Below are positions 11,345-23,480 of a stretch of 64,000 nucleotides of DNA, piece after piece. Both the position numbers and the translations under genes were made by a program. The notes beneath the pieces were generated by a model that was not told the origin of the DNA, made no database searches, and saw only the letters and a list, made by a program, of their open reading frames with translations. This stretch comes from Lineus longissimus (lineage: Eukaryota; Nemertea; Pilidiophora; Heteronemertea; Lineidae): NCBI RefSeq assembly GCF_910592395.1, contig NC_088324.1:9450953-9514952 (forward strand), written 5' to 3'. Every line of letters begins with the position of its first letter. Position 1 is the stretch's first letter.

Positions 11345-14300
11345 TTAATGCGACTCTTCCATCGAGTCATGACTTTCATGGGAATGGTGGCGCCCTCTTT
11401 TTCCATCGTCTTCGTGCGAATGATGACGATGCTTCCCGTCATGGTGATGATGATGACCGAAACTAAAATGATGGTGATGCTTGTGCTTGGCTGGGGGACA
11501 TATCAGTACTGGAACCTGGAAAATCAAAAGAATTGGCAATTCAAGCAATGTAGTTTTTGCAAATTAGAAAGCAGTCTGTCGCAAGAGGTTTATGAGATGC
11601 TACTCAGCTGGATCACCTGAAGAATGGATTCCCCAGATTGTCGTGAATCTGATCTTAATCTCGGGTATTCCAAGGCAGGTCTCGCAACTTAACCAGCAGC
11701 CTGTCCAGGACAGTGCTGCTTGATGGCTGCATCACAAGAAAAACAGCCTTAGGTGTGCACTGCTCATTGGTAAATTCACTGAAATGACCTACGTCCATCT
11801 GGTAACATGGACAATATGACATCATTAGCACTAAATTTTGAGATAAATTTACCAACGGGTAACTGTTTCCAAGAGTTTAAAGGAGTCAAACATGTAACCT
11901 CGGTTCTGATTTTAATTTGGCATTCCATTCCCTGAGAGTAATTTTACCACACATGTACCCATGCTGATATTTACCAAGCCACATTGAGAAACAGACCCTT
12001 TTTGCTTTAGAAATAATCGATCCCTACACTGACATGCGATTATAAGACCCAGATATACATATATCTGACTCGCTCTACCAAAACTAGGCGCTTGTCGCAT
12101 CTGAACTCGACAGGTTGATACGGACTTGTTGTTCATTTCCCTATTGTAGACCTTTTGTGAAATCTATTAAGTTCATATCAACCTGTCAAGTTCAGATGCG
12201 ACAAGCGCCTAGTTTTGGTAGAGCGGGTCACATATCAGGACGTTTTCTCATGAACTGATGGGCGATATCAAACAATGAACACAACAACCTTATAAGACAA
12301 CAATCAACCAATTTGGTAACGGCGATTCGGACAAGGTTTGCAATAATATTTCCTTTTGAAACGAACGCATGTGGAAAGCACTGAGTAGGAAAAAGAAGGA
12401 AATCTGTCTAAAAACCGAGATTTCACATCCCTGCAAGCATGCTGGAGGGCAGGTTTCATCAACACCACATTGTACACATTCGCCCTGGAGAATCGATTAC
12501 CCAGATTGCTGCGAATCAGGCAGGCCTTCCAGTTTGCCGAGCTGGCCTCTCCTGGGAAATAAGGTTCCTGGGCTCAGTTGTTCAAAACAACATTAGCTTT
12601 AACAGAGTCGTTAAGCCTTAACGTGAAAATTCTAACAGGTTTAACTGAAAGAGATAACGTCCTTGAGGATATTTAACGTAACCATGAGGGATAACGTGAC
12701 TTTTGTGCCTTTGAACAACCGGGCCCTGGTGATTAGTTTATGCAAGCATGATCTGCATCAAATATAGGGAAATTGCACAGCTGGTTAGTCCTATGGAAAA
12801 AATGGTTTGATTTTGTGACACACCACAGAGTAACCAGCAGCACATTTTCCAATGAGCACATTTTGGTGTTTTTTTCTTGTGAGGCAGTTATGCTTTCAGG
12901 AGTCCAATAGCACTCTCCAGGACAGGCTGCTCGGTAAACTGGAAGGCCTGAAAAGATTCTCAGCAATCTGAAAAACTGATACTCCAGGGTGACATTGATA
13001 CTGATATACTTGCATGCTTAATGTTTGACGGGTGGGCAGATCAGGACTGGAACCTTTAAATCAAAACAAATTTGAGGTAGGGGTCAATTTCGAATTCAGT
13101 AACACGGGGAGGGGCCACTCTTTTACCTCATCTTTCGGCTATCATGCCAAGGTCTTGAATCTACAATAGTGCCGAATATAACAAATATCTTTCAGTTTTT
13201 AAGTCCAAGTAAAGTCAACTTCCTCGCATCAAGTTATTTTTAGACAGCCCATTTGTATCAAAATCCTATCACATTTTGGTTCGCTGGCGATTGAGTATTA
13301 TAGCTAGACAACGACACCACAATGAAGGACACTAAAGAGAATTCCATTTTCCTTCGAAGTCAACAACTAGTCTATTGTTTTACCTTCGCGTGGTGCAAGA
13401 CATAATCAGACACACTCCCCAACACGGTACGTCGAATAGCACCGAGTCCTCGTGTCCCAGTTACGATCAGATCAGCGTTTTCCTCCTGGGCTATGTGGCA
13501 GATGGCCTCACCAGGTTTCGCATGGTAAACAAATCGGCTGCGGTTAGCTACCTGAAGACAAGAGGAAATACTTGTTGTTAGCACATTGTGTGAAATCAAT
13601 GGAAATTTGGGTTTCCATGTCACAGCTAGGGTCAGCAGTATAATAGTAAGATAATAATGATATTGAGTTCTCTTATACATGTATAACACTTTTCCATGTT
13701 TCCCTGTTCAAAGTGCTTTTGGGATTCCACCCCGGTCTCCACTGATATCAACTGCGGTTGACTGGTTACCATTTAAATTCATACATTCCACCTGGTCCAT
13801 CCTGACACCTTTCAGGGGAACTCTGATGAGCTGCTCAATCAGTGCTACAACTCCTTGAGCATTTCTGACCAGGCTGCAGTAACGCATATTGGAGAAAGAG
13901 ACCTGTCTACAATCTCACACCAACTATGTGGTTCGAACCTGGGACCTTTTGACCGCTAGCCGGAGTCCGAGCCACTGAAGGCTATAGCGGCTTCAGAAGT
14001 CATGGGGGGGAGGGTTTACAAACCTTAGCGTCTGTTAACTTCTTCGTATAACTCTCCTCCAGTTGTCTCATGTCCTTCTCTTTCTTTGCTATCTCCTGTT
14101 CCCATTGTTCGGTAGGAATTTGTTCTGAAACAAAGATGACAAATGTAACTTTTTACTCCAAATAATTGGCCATTTTAGTAAATTGCTCGTGTTTCATTTT
14201 GATATGGGGCCATCCACTTGGTACGTAAGCACTGAAGGGGAGGGGGGGGGTTGGGTCTAGGAATATGGCGAAAATGCGTACACCTGCACATTGTCCAAAA

Positions 14301-16739
14301 TGTGCGTACAGGGGGAGGGGGGTCTCAAAATCCCCAGTCAGATGCGTACATACTTTATGGATGGCCCCCATGCCCAAGGTATTTTACAATATAACGTCAT
14401 CCATCGTACAGTGAAACAAATCGCAAAAACAAAATGGTGCAGAAATTTAGCTGATTACTGTACCAGTCCCCAACTCCTGGTAAGCTTGTGGGGAGAGAGA
14501 ATCGTTAGTACATACTTACGGCCAAATGGCATTCTTGGGTATTCAGCACTATGGGTGAAGATGACCTCATTATCGGGTCGATGAATATTCTCAAAGTAAT
14601 CTGGAAAGAGAGTTCGTTTTATTTAAGCTTTTGTTCATGAGATATTCTTCATACAGTGCACAAGAGTAGTCAAAATGTGTTTTTTCTGGTCAACACCGTC
14701 ACCAAATCAGAGATGGGACAGCTTCCCAAACAATCGCGGCTAAAAAAGTCAATAGAAATCTTTCGCCTGTCTCACTCTCAGCCTTCCCAACGCTATGCAC
14801 CAAACAGGAACTGAATCCTGGGTCATCAACCATCTCATAAATGATGGAGTAGTCAGCTATTGATTTCATCAGGATGTGTGCAGCCATCCGGCAGATTGCA
14901 ATAAAGCGAGCGAGGTGTACTGAACTAGGATGTACTGACACTTGACAAGTCCAAACTCGAAACCAGGGTGAAAACAAAATCGATCGGCTAAGAGGCTGTG
15001 TGAGAGGAAGCCCAGAACAGCGTTATGACACCCACCAGACTTTCCTTCAGGAAGGGAAAGGGGGGACATGTTCCCCAAAAGATTCAAGGGTTGTTTTTTT
15101 CTTCAATCTTGGAGTCAGTAGAAGCTTCTTGACCCGATGCTATGCTCAAAAACCCATCAATCTTATCGTGATGTAATTGTCAACTTCAAAATGATATCTG
15201 ATGATTACATTGCTGAGGGGCTTACGACGAATGTGAAGAAACAATTTCACACTTTTGGTGTTTTCATTCTGTCTTATTCTATGACTTGTCAGATACCATG
15301 ACAACTACCTATGCATGACAAACAGGTACGTCTTCAGGTCATGTCCAATGGACATTGATCAATTTCCCTAATATCACTCTGTCAACATCATTAGTTTGCC
15401 GTTGAGCAATAAAAGCCATGACAACAGGAGTGAGTTTGTAGTGTTATTGGTTCAGAAGATTTATGGGGTATCTTACATGGCAATGGTAGGGAGTCAATGG
15501 ACCAGATTTATTCATCATCACTGGCGTCGTAACCCTATTGGATTTTTGCCGGAAGTACATGTATGGAGTCCACTATAGTATAGGTTAACTGTGCACCTGT
15601 GTGGGATCTTATAATTGCCCTGGCAAAGACACTTGGGTAAAAGGGACCACCGCTTTCAGGCAGCACCTTGAGTTTTGTGACAAGCCAGGAATTCTAGTTC
15701 CTTGAGAGCCACGCGGGTTCATCCAGACCAGTAATACCATACTGGGTTCTCCCCAGAATCGAAACTGGATGCTAACCATCGTAGCCAACAGTGTTAACCA
15801 CTCAGGGTATGAACACGATGGGTATCGATTAATCTTTGCAACATGATACGAACAAGGCTTGTAGTATAACTATAAGTGTTGAAAGGGTATTTTGGAGAGA
15901 AAAAAGAAATGTACGACTGTACACCTCTCAAAATCACATGGTCTTTCGATAGTGTCTGTAGTTTTGTCATTTCCTGTCCAGGTAAGCACGTATTTTTCCA
16001 AAGCAAACGGATATCGTTGCCCACCGAGATAAGGCTCCTCATGAAATATGTGTTGAGCTCGACAGCAGATAAGCACGACTTCATAAACAATGACTCGTAA
16101 TGAGACATGTTTGATAAGCCTGGGCGAAGAGGGCTGATCAGTGGTGTCATGACAACCCCTGGAGAATCAGCTAATGAGACATATTTGATAAGCCTTGACG
16201 AAGAGGGCTGATCAGTGGTGTCATGACAACCCCTGGAGAATCAGCTACCCAGCTGAATGAGAACCTTATCTGAAAATCTTGTGCACATACAAGGCAGGCC
16301 TTCCAACATACCGACCAGCCTGCCCTAGATAGTGCCTGGTAGAGACTTGTGCAGATATTCCGCATTATTGAAAAACTCTCGATTCTCAAGACAGGCCAGC
16401 TTGGCAAGTTGGAAGGCCTGCCCGATTCTCGGCCAGCTGGGGAATAATTTCTTTAGGGTGGGTATTGGTAACGGGGGTTGCAGCTTAGCTGGCATCAGTA
16501 AAATTCTTGTCTCCGGAGAACTAGACCTTCCTGCACTGTTCGAAAAAAGGGTCAATGCCCATCCATCTTATTTCATAGCCTTACACCAGATGCACTCCCC
16601 TAAAACAAAAATATGGTTCTTTGAAAGGCATAGACGTATACTTACAACAAAAAGCTCTTTCAGCGTGTTCACTAGCATCGATGGCAAGAATGACTCTTCG
16701 AGTCTTGGGATTAATGGGTGTCACCTCCTCTGCGCTCAT
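11345..16739 (-). CDS. Universal stress protein family, histidine-rich C-terminus (USP-A, 204 aa)
   Basis: Coding exons on the minus strand, in order: 16739-16646, 14600-14520, 14124-14024, 13551-13384 and 11515-11345. Phases match (1, 1, 0, 0), giving 204 residues. The protein starts [15 protein letters not shown] and enters the first beta strand [15 protein letters not shown]. It continues through a [15 protein letters not shown] segment, and a charged helix with [17 protein letters not shown]. The ATP-binding glycine motif is [15 protein letters not shown] (pattern G-2x-G-9x-G-S), followed by [17 protein letters not shown]. USPs of this type are cytosolic nucleotide-binding alpha/beta proteins; animal functions are poorly known. 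The last exon adds about 48 residues after ICPP, of which 19 are histidine, including runs of four and five. Such a tail could bind Zn, Ni or Cu (inference). The start was chosen because an acceptor (tgtcttttcag) precedes the short 5' UTR before this ATG. Introns hold several MITEs and SINE heads. Confidence 0.9.
12061..12235. repeat. Near-perfect palindromic MITE in USP-A intron 4
   Basis: The 60-bp left arm (12061-12120) and right arm (12176-12235) are reverse complements with only three mismatches, separated by 55 bases. The arms include ctctaccaaaactaggcgc. A DNA or RNA hairpin could form. The low divergence suggests a recent insertion or a conserved hairpin MITE. Confidence 0.8.
12567..12729. 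repeat. Short inverted-repeat MITE in USP-A intron 4
   Basis: The ends cctgggctcagttgttcaaa and (reverse complement of the right end) ccagggcccggttgttcaaa match at 17 of 20 positions. The interior is AT-rich with taacg motifs and no ORF. The element is inserted in a USP-A intron beside copies of a recurring ggcaggccttcca module. Confidence 0.6.
13690..13995 (-). repeat. tRNA-derived SINE in USP-A intron 3
   Basis: On the minus strand, an A-box-like tagccttcagtggctcgga is followed about 30 bases later by a perfect B-box, ggttcgaacc. The flanks do not form a tRNA acceptor stem, so this is a SINE head with a tail of unknown extent. The low-coordinate boundary is approximate. Confidence 0.45.
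14205..14371. repeat. MITE with ggggccatcca ends in USP-A intron 2
   Basis: The left end tggggccatccacttggtac and the right end, read inverted (gggggccatccataaagtat), share the ggggccatcca core and a downstream gtacg. The interior is G-rich and non-coding. Similar ends are widespread in animal MITEs (from memory). Confidence 0.55.
15680..15815 (-). repeat. Degenerate tRNA-like SINE fragment
   Basis: The minus strand shows cctgagtggttaacac (A-box-like) and, about 30 bases later, gtttcgattctgggg (degenerate B-box). No cloverleaf closes. It lies in USP-A intron 1. Confidence 0.3.
16098..16245. repeat. 74-bp tandem duplication in USP-A intron 1
   Basis: Two adjacent 74-bp copies (16098-16171 and 16172-16245), each starting taatgagaca, differ at only a few positions. 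They carry no coding signal. Confidence 0.8.
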
Positions 16740-16901
16740 GATGCGGTCTTGTCGTCTCTTAGTTCTGAGATGACACTGGTTGTGTTCCAGAAACAGGAAT
16801 GAACTGAAAAGACATGAAAAATGGCTCATAATATTTCATTCATGGCTGAACAAAATTGTGCATCCTGGGTGCCTTTATGAAGACTAGGATATAGAAGTCT
16901 T

Positions 16902-16990
16902 GTATGGTAGAACCTCTCCATTGAGGACACCCTCAGGACTGACAAGTGCTGTCATTAATAGAGAGGTGTCCTGATTAGGGAGGTTTTAAA
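16902..16990. repeat. Short MITE of the 'gaacctct' family, upstream of USP-A
   Basis: The sequence runs from gtagaacctctccattga to gaggtgtcctgattagggag, with inverted similarity between ends and to the elements at 4428-4555 and 8638-8793. It lies about 160 bases beyond the USP-A start codon, in its 5' flank. Confidence 0.45.
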
Positions 16991-17039
16991 AGTTGAATGG
17001 AAACAACTAATTTTGGACCAAACTTGCCCGAGGTAGAAC

Positions 17040-18415
17040 CTGCCACAAAAAAGACAAAGTGACAAGACAAAACAAGTCCAGTGACTGACCTGAAACAACA
17101 ACGACACAGGCGCCATCAGTAGAACAGACAAGACAAGTCATGGCTCAAGTGACTTGCCTGAGGTAGGTCCGATACCACCTCAGGGCCTACCACAACAGAG
17201 AGTGAGAGACAAAGGGACAATCAGTAGGACAGACAAGTCCAGTAAAGTGACTTGCCTGAGGTAGGGCCTACCAACACGGAGAGAAAGAGACATTCAGTGG
17301 ATTAGACAAGTCCAGTTAAGTGACTTGCCTGAGGTAGGGCCCACCACAACAGAGAGTGAGAGACAAAGGAACAATCAGTGGGTCAGACAAGTCTAGTTAA
17401 GTGACTTGCCTGAGGTAGGGCCCACAACAACAGAGAGTGAGAGACAAAGGGACAATCAGTAGGACAGACAAGTCCAGTTAAGTGACTTGCCTGAGGTAGG
17501 GCCCACAACAACAGAGAGTGAGAGACAAAGGGACAATCAGTAGGACAGACAAGTCCAGTTAAGTGACTTGCCTGAGGTAGGGCCTACCACAACAGAGAGT
17601 GAGAGACAAAGGGACAATCAGTGGGTCAGACAAGTCCAGTTAAGTGATTTGCCTGAGGTAGGGCCTACCACAACAGAGAGAAAGAGACATTCAGTGGATT
17701 AGACAAGTCTAGTCAAGTGACTTGCCTGAGGTAGGGCCCACCACAACAGAGAGAGAAAGAGACATTCAGTGGGTTAAACCTACCGCAACAGAGACAAAGG
17801 ACAATCAGTGGGTTAGACAAGTTCAGTCGTGACTCCTACCACAACAGAGAGAGAGAGGGACAATCAGTGGGCTGGACAAGTCCAGTTAAGTGACTTGCCC
17901 GAGGTAGGGCCTACCACAACAGAGACAAAGGCCAAAGGGATAATAAGTGGGACAGACAAGCCAAGTGACTTGCTTGTGGTAGGACCCATACCCATTAGGA
18001 GAGGCAATACTATTGCTATTGCTATTAGTATGACAGAGACCAAGGCACAATCAGTGGGACAGACACGCCAGGTGACTTGCTTGAGGTAGGACCCATACCC
18101 ATTAGGAGAGGCAATACTATTGCTATTAGTATGACAGAGACAAAGGCACAATCAGTGGGACAGACAAGTCAAGTGACTTGCTTGAGGTAGGACCCATACC
18201 CATTAGGAGAGGCAATACTATTGCTATAAGTATGACAGAGACAAAGGCACAATCAGTCAGTGGGACAGACAAGGCCAGTCTTGAAAGTAACTTGCCGAAG
18301 CATACCACAATAGAGACAAAGGGACAATCAGTGGGACAGGAAACCCAAGCCATCCACCAACAGAGACAAAGGGACAATCAGGGAGGGGGACAGAGACAAA
18401 GGTACAATCAGATGA
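17040..18415. repeat. Minisatellite, ~81-bp unit passing into a longer unit
   Basis: Units share gtgacttgcctgaggtaggg, an acaacagagag stretch and ggacaatcagt. Successive starts at 17401, 17482 and 17563 give a period of 81. From about 17950 the unit lengthens by an insert with attgctattagtatgacaga. Open frames through the block are by-products of the repeat. It lies upstream of USP-A. Confidence 0.9.
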
Positions 18416-21006
18416 TGTAATGCATGCATGCCAATTTGCCATGCCCACGTAATGCACACAAGCATCCCCGTGAAAACAACAAGCGCGCAAATATCGATTT
18501 TTTTCTGAATCTGCAGCGCTTTTTGCCAAAACTTCCATATCACATAGAAAGCATAGAGTCACTTAAATTCACCTGAATTGATGACTATGAAAAAATTGTC
18601 ACAGATATCACGAAAACAGCTAACAGATCATGAAAAGATCGTAAGCGCCAGCGCAGCAATTAAGGTCACTTGAGATCGGATTCTGTCGGTTATCTTCGGG
18701 ATTTAGTAGTTCAAAGTATCAAAAGAAGAGGGCGATAGTGGTGATACAGTAGGGGGCCATCTCAACAGCATTGGAAATGATAGTGAAGATAGTGATTCTT
18801 AAAGGGACAACTTGGGCATGAGATATGTTTTTTATACGGCAATTTCAGCACGACCATCTCAACTCATACCATGCATTGAACAAATCATTAAACTGCAATA
18901 GATAGTGCATAAATACTTAGAAAGGATTGTAATAATACATGTATCTATGCCTATTTTGCAATAGACTCCCGAGGCAGTCCATTGCGTCATCCTAATTGGA
19001 TCTCCTTAGGGTGAGGAATGAGGCTGATCCACTGCGGCCGGAGTGTAAATTTTTGATATCATCACCTGCAAATATTGAAAATATACAAAGGCACCCATAG
19101 CTTACATGAAACCTGAATAAACATCATAACCCGCCGACTGCGATATTGCAGTTTGAATCAGAGCAGCTAAATTTATCATCCTGGTTTTAAGAGCTACCAA
19201 TGACTTTCAATAGGCCTATACACCGGCTCCTCTCGAAGAAGGAGTCACGTGACAAAAACCCTGAATATCTCGGGATGAATTTAATTGACTTATCACAGAG
19301 ATCACAGTCAAATAATATAATCATCCCCAATATCTCACACGTCATTTCCCTTTAAGTTTTGTCGAGTGCGTGACCCAGATAACACATTCAAGTTAACACA
19401 GGTTTGTCTCTCTCGGTAAGTTTTAAAGTTTTGAAACTGCGAATTTAATTCTAACTTATGAACTTATTTCAACACCCCAGATGAGAGTGAGATGAATGAT
19501 TGGTAATTGGCCATTTGTTTTTTTCATTCAGCAGTTCGATATGTTTTGATATTTGCGCGAACATAGTCCATGCATGCGTGGTTGTGACTCGTGTCCCAGA
19601 AGGTTCGATGTGCTCCAGCATGAATGTGTAACACCCACCAGATGGTATCAAAACTCATGTTTCCATATATACTTCACACGCCAATGTGTGTACGTACATG
19701 CGTTATATAGGTCTAGGTTTGTGAGGCCTATCAGACTATTGATGCTTTATTTTGATTCATATATCTGATCATCCGCCATGCAAGGATGGATGACATCTAG
19801 ATCTGGTCATCTGACTGAATCATTGACCTACACGATGTGAAAAATATCAATCAGGCCTTTACAGGTTAATACCGTAATTAAACTCCCAAGGCTGTCCATT
19901 CGTCATCCTACAGAGGAACGAGGGGCGACAAGGCCAGTGTAGAAAATGTCCTATCGCTTGAAATGTCCGGAGAACAAGGATCCTATCAAGTGCTGTAATA
20001 ATCTCTGAGCTATTGACAGTCTTGGTCTCTAGAACCATAACACCATAATCCGCTAGTAGGGCCAGATACTTTGTCTAAGGAGACATGTTCTACTTTTACA
20101 CCGGGAGCAGAAAAAAACAAGTGAAAAAAATATTTGGACTCAGAAATTTTTTCATCCTTCAGAGTTGAATTTTTTCATAAGTTCAAAATTCCGAATAAAA
20201 GCCAAACATTTTTTGGGACTGATGATGTTTCTTCATTTTAAGCAGAAAAAAACAAATGAAAAAAATATTTGGACTTATCGAGAGCAATTAGAATCCACTG
20301 GTAACGAGGTGTCTCCGCTACAGTCGTGAGTCGGGCCGTTTACACGAGACCAAACCGCGCTCTGTCCGGATCTGGTCTGGTCTGGGGTCTGATGGGTATG
20401 GTCTAGTTTGGTTTGGTTCCGTGTAAACATCCCTGATGTCCATGTTATTGACAGAAACATTTCGGTTGTTTTTTTATATTTTGGGATTAAGATCGCTTCT
20501 CGCAATGAATCATTTTCGTTTAGAGTTATTAAGCGTTTGACCTGATAAAAGTATTGACAACGACCACTTGGATGTCCTGGTCGTTTGTGTGACCCCATAA
20601 TATTCGAGACGAAACAAAGGAATGAGGTCAGCCTGTCCATGCATATCTTAGTATCAAAATACACGATCATGAAGTGCCATTTAGTACACTAAAACGGCAT
20701 AGAGCATAGTATAATGCGCACAATGATGTACATTATTCTCATCCTTTAAAGGGACTCTGTCGCTAGTGTAAGGTGAACTAGTTCGCCTCACCACCGCCAG
20801 TGTCCTCACTCACTCACTCAATGTCAGCTGTACCCGAGTCTAACATATTTTGACTAGAGTACTCTCCTACGTATGTTATGAGATGTTATCTTATCGAACG
20901 TTACATGGTTAGGAAAGAATTGCGTTTGAACGTCGCCACTGCTTCAAGCTCACGCATACCTAGGGTAAGCGATTGTTTCTTCGTTTACCCAGTCCGCAAA
21001 AGCAGT

Positions 21007-21180
21007 GCCGGTGTAACAGTAACAAATGCCCCCCTGGAAAAAGTGTCCGGCCCTTTTGTATTCTGCAATATGGTTCTACAGAGACCCTGACCGTCAATAG
21101 CTCAGAGATTGAAGCGCATAATAGAATCCTTTGTTACCCGGGCATTCTATCCTAGGACATTTTAAACTTCTACACCGGCC
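21007..21180. repeat. MITE with gccggtgtagaagt ends, copy 1
   Basis: The left end gccggtgtaacagtaacaaa and the right end ggacattttaaacttctaca-ccggc are imperfect inverted repeats. Internal sequence (cccctggaaaaagtgtcc, tagaatcctttgtt) recurs in the copies at 35341-35514 and 36811-36913. Confidence 0.65.
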
Positions 21181-22563
21181 CGCGTGAACAAATGCCGTGA
21201 AGGTGCAACAAAGAGATATGATAAACCAAACGCCTTCCTCTCCATCGGTTTTATCATAGAGAGGGGCATGCGAGATAGAGATGATGGCCGGCTGCGGTAT
21301 TTCAGTCTCGTCACCGATCATGATGAGCAGTATATATATGTAGTTTGAGCTCATATTGAAATGTTATGTTGAAAATCATCTTACGGACCATATTGACATG
21401 CATGATATACAAATAATGATGATTTATTTTTGATAAGTACTAAATTAAATTTGCGCTGAAAGCTGAAAGCTTACTAGTGGCAGTTCGTCTTTAAACTTGG
21501 CCTTTCAACAACCCGAGCATCTGATGTTTACATTTATACATGTACGTAGTCCTTTGTACGGACTTGGCATATGGTTCTATGTAGGTCTATTCCCATTCTG
21601 GTCTATCTAGAGATAGGAGATCGACACACTTGTACACTTTTCACGATTTGGACATCCATTTTTCCTACTCCTGAAAAAGAACCTCGTGCTTTGTTTATTG
21701 GAAGGTAAGGTATTTTTTCTACCGGTGTACTTGGGACATTTCTTGAGAAGAACGTACAATTTATCATCGATTGAGTGATGTCCCTCCCTGATTTCAGTAT
21801 ACGGTAAAGATATCCAGTATTTTTTGGTAAAGGTATCATATGAGTGGTTCACATCAATTCATTAACGATATTCCTACGGACGAATACTTTGCATTCTTAA
21901 ATGCATTGGTCACTGGGTTAGGCTTCCCTATTCAACAAGCTGAAATCAATAGGCTTCCCCAGCTCGTCCCAGCTCGTCCCAGCTCGTCGGCTGATGAAGC
22001 CTCAGTAGCCTATGATCATAAAAATCAATAGGCTTCCCCAACTTGTTGGCCAACACAACTGCGCCATAAAACATCTTTGTCATATTAGAAGAGAACATTT
22101 TGGAATAAAGATGGATGAATCAGAGAAGAAAATATGTGTTTTGAGTGCCGTATGAAGCAATTTTGCCATCCCTGGCCTCAAACTAGTTAGAGCAATAGAT
22201 ATGCATTGTCTGTGAACTGGAAACGTGGGCTTTCATTGAGCACGGATGGTCCAGGAGGGAGAACTCGCCACGCGATGTGTTGCTCTTGTTTTCAATTAGA
22301 TTCTCCAATTGAGTTTCTATCTCCGTCGCCTCAAGTTAGAGTAACGAGTCGAAAAAGGTCGCCAACATCTGTCCAAGATTAAACGGAGTAACTCAATGCC
22401 ATCACAATTATCATAATTGGTTTGATTCAATTAAAGATTTTATATCTTGAAATGGATCTTTTGAAATTCCGACTGCGATGACACTCATGAAGTGCACTTA
22501 TTTATCGATCCGCAATGGAATTTGATTATTCCGCGATGGAATGTAAGAACGTATCCTTATTTG

Positions 22564-23100
22564 TCAGAGAGAAAGCAGTCGACACTCGTAAAAAAAAGTG
22601 AAAACACCAATAAAGAAAACTGATAATCTTCGCTTGATGACATCCTGATGTTGCAGACCATCTTGTCCTTTGACATCCTGGTGGTACAGACCATTGTCCT
22701 TTGGCATCCCTGATGGTACCGACCTTCTTGTGAGACAATCAGACTTCAAGGCGATGACAAATTTTACTGAATGGAAAGAAAATCGGACGTCTTGAATGAT
22801 CCTCTTCCATAATCTCTCAGCGGGAGACATGTCCGATTGCATCAATGACGCACAACGGCCGTTGGCTCCTGTCATCAAAGGGATTAGCGAACTTTTGATG
22901 ATGTTTACGAGCAACGCCAAACGCAGTCTCTCGGCGGATGAGACATGATAGTAAGGGTTGGCAACTGTTGACGATGATAACCTTGTATATAGAGAACAAC
23001 GACCTTGTCTCTTTCCTAACGTCGGAAGTAGCTTGGGGGTTGTTCGCGGTCGCCTTTGAATGGACACGACTGCCAACCGCGGTTGATACGGGCAGAACAC
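22564..23100 (-). CDS. Unassigned 178-codon open frame
   Basis: This frame is longer than expected by chance in DNA of this composition, but I recognise no domain. It contains two similar blocks (SSAERLR and SPAERLW) and a C-terminal stretch encoded by a ~34-bp tandem array (DVKGQDG, DVIKRR). No splice context or poly(A) signal supports it. It may be a transposon remnant or a chance frame through repeats. Confidence 0.15.
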   Translation of the reverse strand: MFCPYQPRLAVVSIQRRPRTTPKLLPTLGKRQGRCSLYTRLSSSTVANPYYHVSSAERLRLALLVNIIKSSLIPLMTGANGRCASLMQSDMSPAERLWKRIIQDVRFSFHSVKFVIALKSDCLTRRSVPSGMPKDNGLYHQDVKGQDGLQHQDVIKRRLSVFFIGVFTFFYECRLLSL

Positions 23101-23324
23101 GGAAACTGTGACTTAGGGATGCGTCTTGATTGTAGTCTGACTGGAATACTTAGTAATTAAATAGATTGTTTCGGATTTAAAACAAAAGGGACTGATATAT
23201 CTACGGTACATGCGAATGTTTTTTTCAGTGCAGAAGTTTCTGATAATTGCACAATTGGGGTTTTATCCATACAGTGGTATGTTTTAGACAATGGTGAGCA
23301 TTATTTTCATCATTACGTGTTTTT

Positions 23325-23480
23325 ATTGATGTTGCTCTTGCTCTTGCGACTGCTGCTGCGGCTGCTGCTGTCGTCGCCGTCGTGGTTGTCGTGGTCGTCG
23401 TCCGTCGTCGTTGTTGTTGCTGTTATTGCTGCTACTGCTGCTTTTTCCGTCGTTGTTGTTGATGTTGGTTCGATTGTCAT
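23325..23480. repeat. Compound trinucleotide microsatellite
   Basis: The tract is built of gtt, gct, gtc and gtcgtt triplets, pyrimidine-biased on this strand. It opens low-complexity Asn/Gln/Arg frames on the other strand that are not credible as genes. Confidence 0.85.

Noticed and set aside
11342-11620. Methionine-rich 92-codon frame on the + strand
   Set aside because: It is the antisense of the histidine-rich last exon of USP-A; CAT/ATG complementarity creates the methionines.
16332-16802. 156-codon + strand frame
   Set aside because: It overlaps USP-A exon 1 antisense plus intronic repeat modules; the USP reading on the minus strand is far better supported.
17829-18562. Several 70-100 codon frames on both strands
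   Set aside because: All are translations of the 81-bp minisatellite in different frames.
20275-20670. 131-codon minus-strand frame
   Set aside because: Its C-terminal half is low-complexity (tctggtctggtctgg-type repeats) and looks like repeat DNA rather than a gene.
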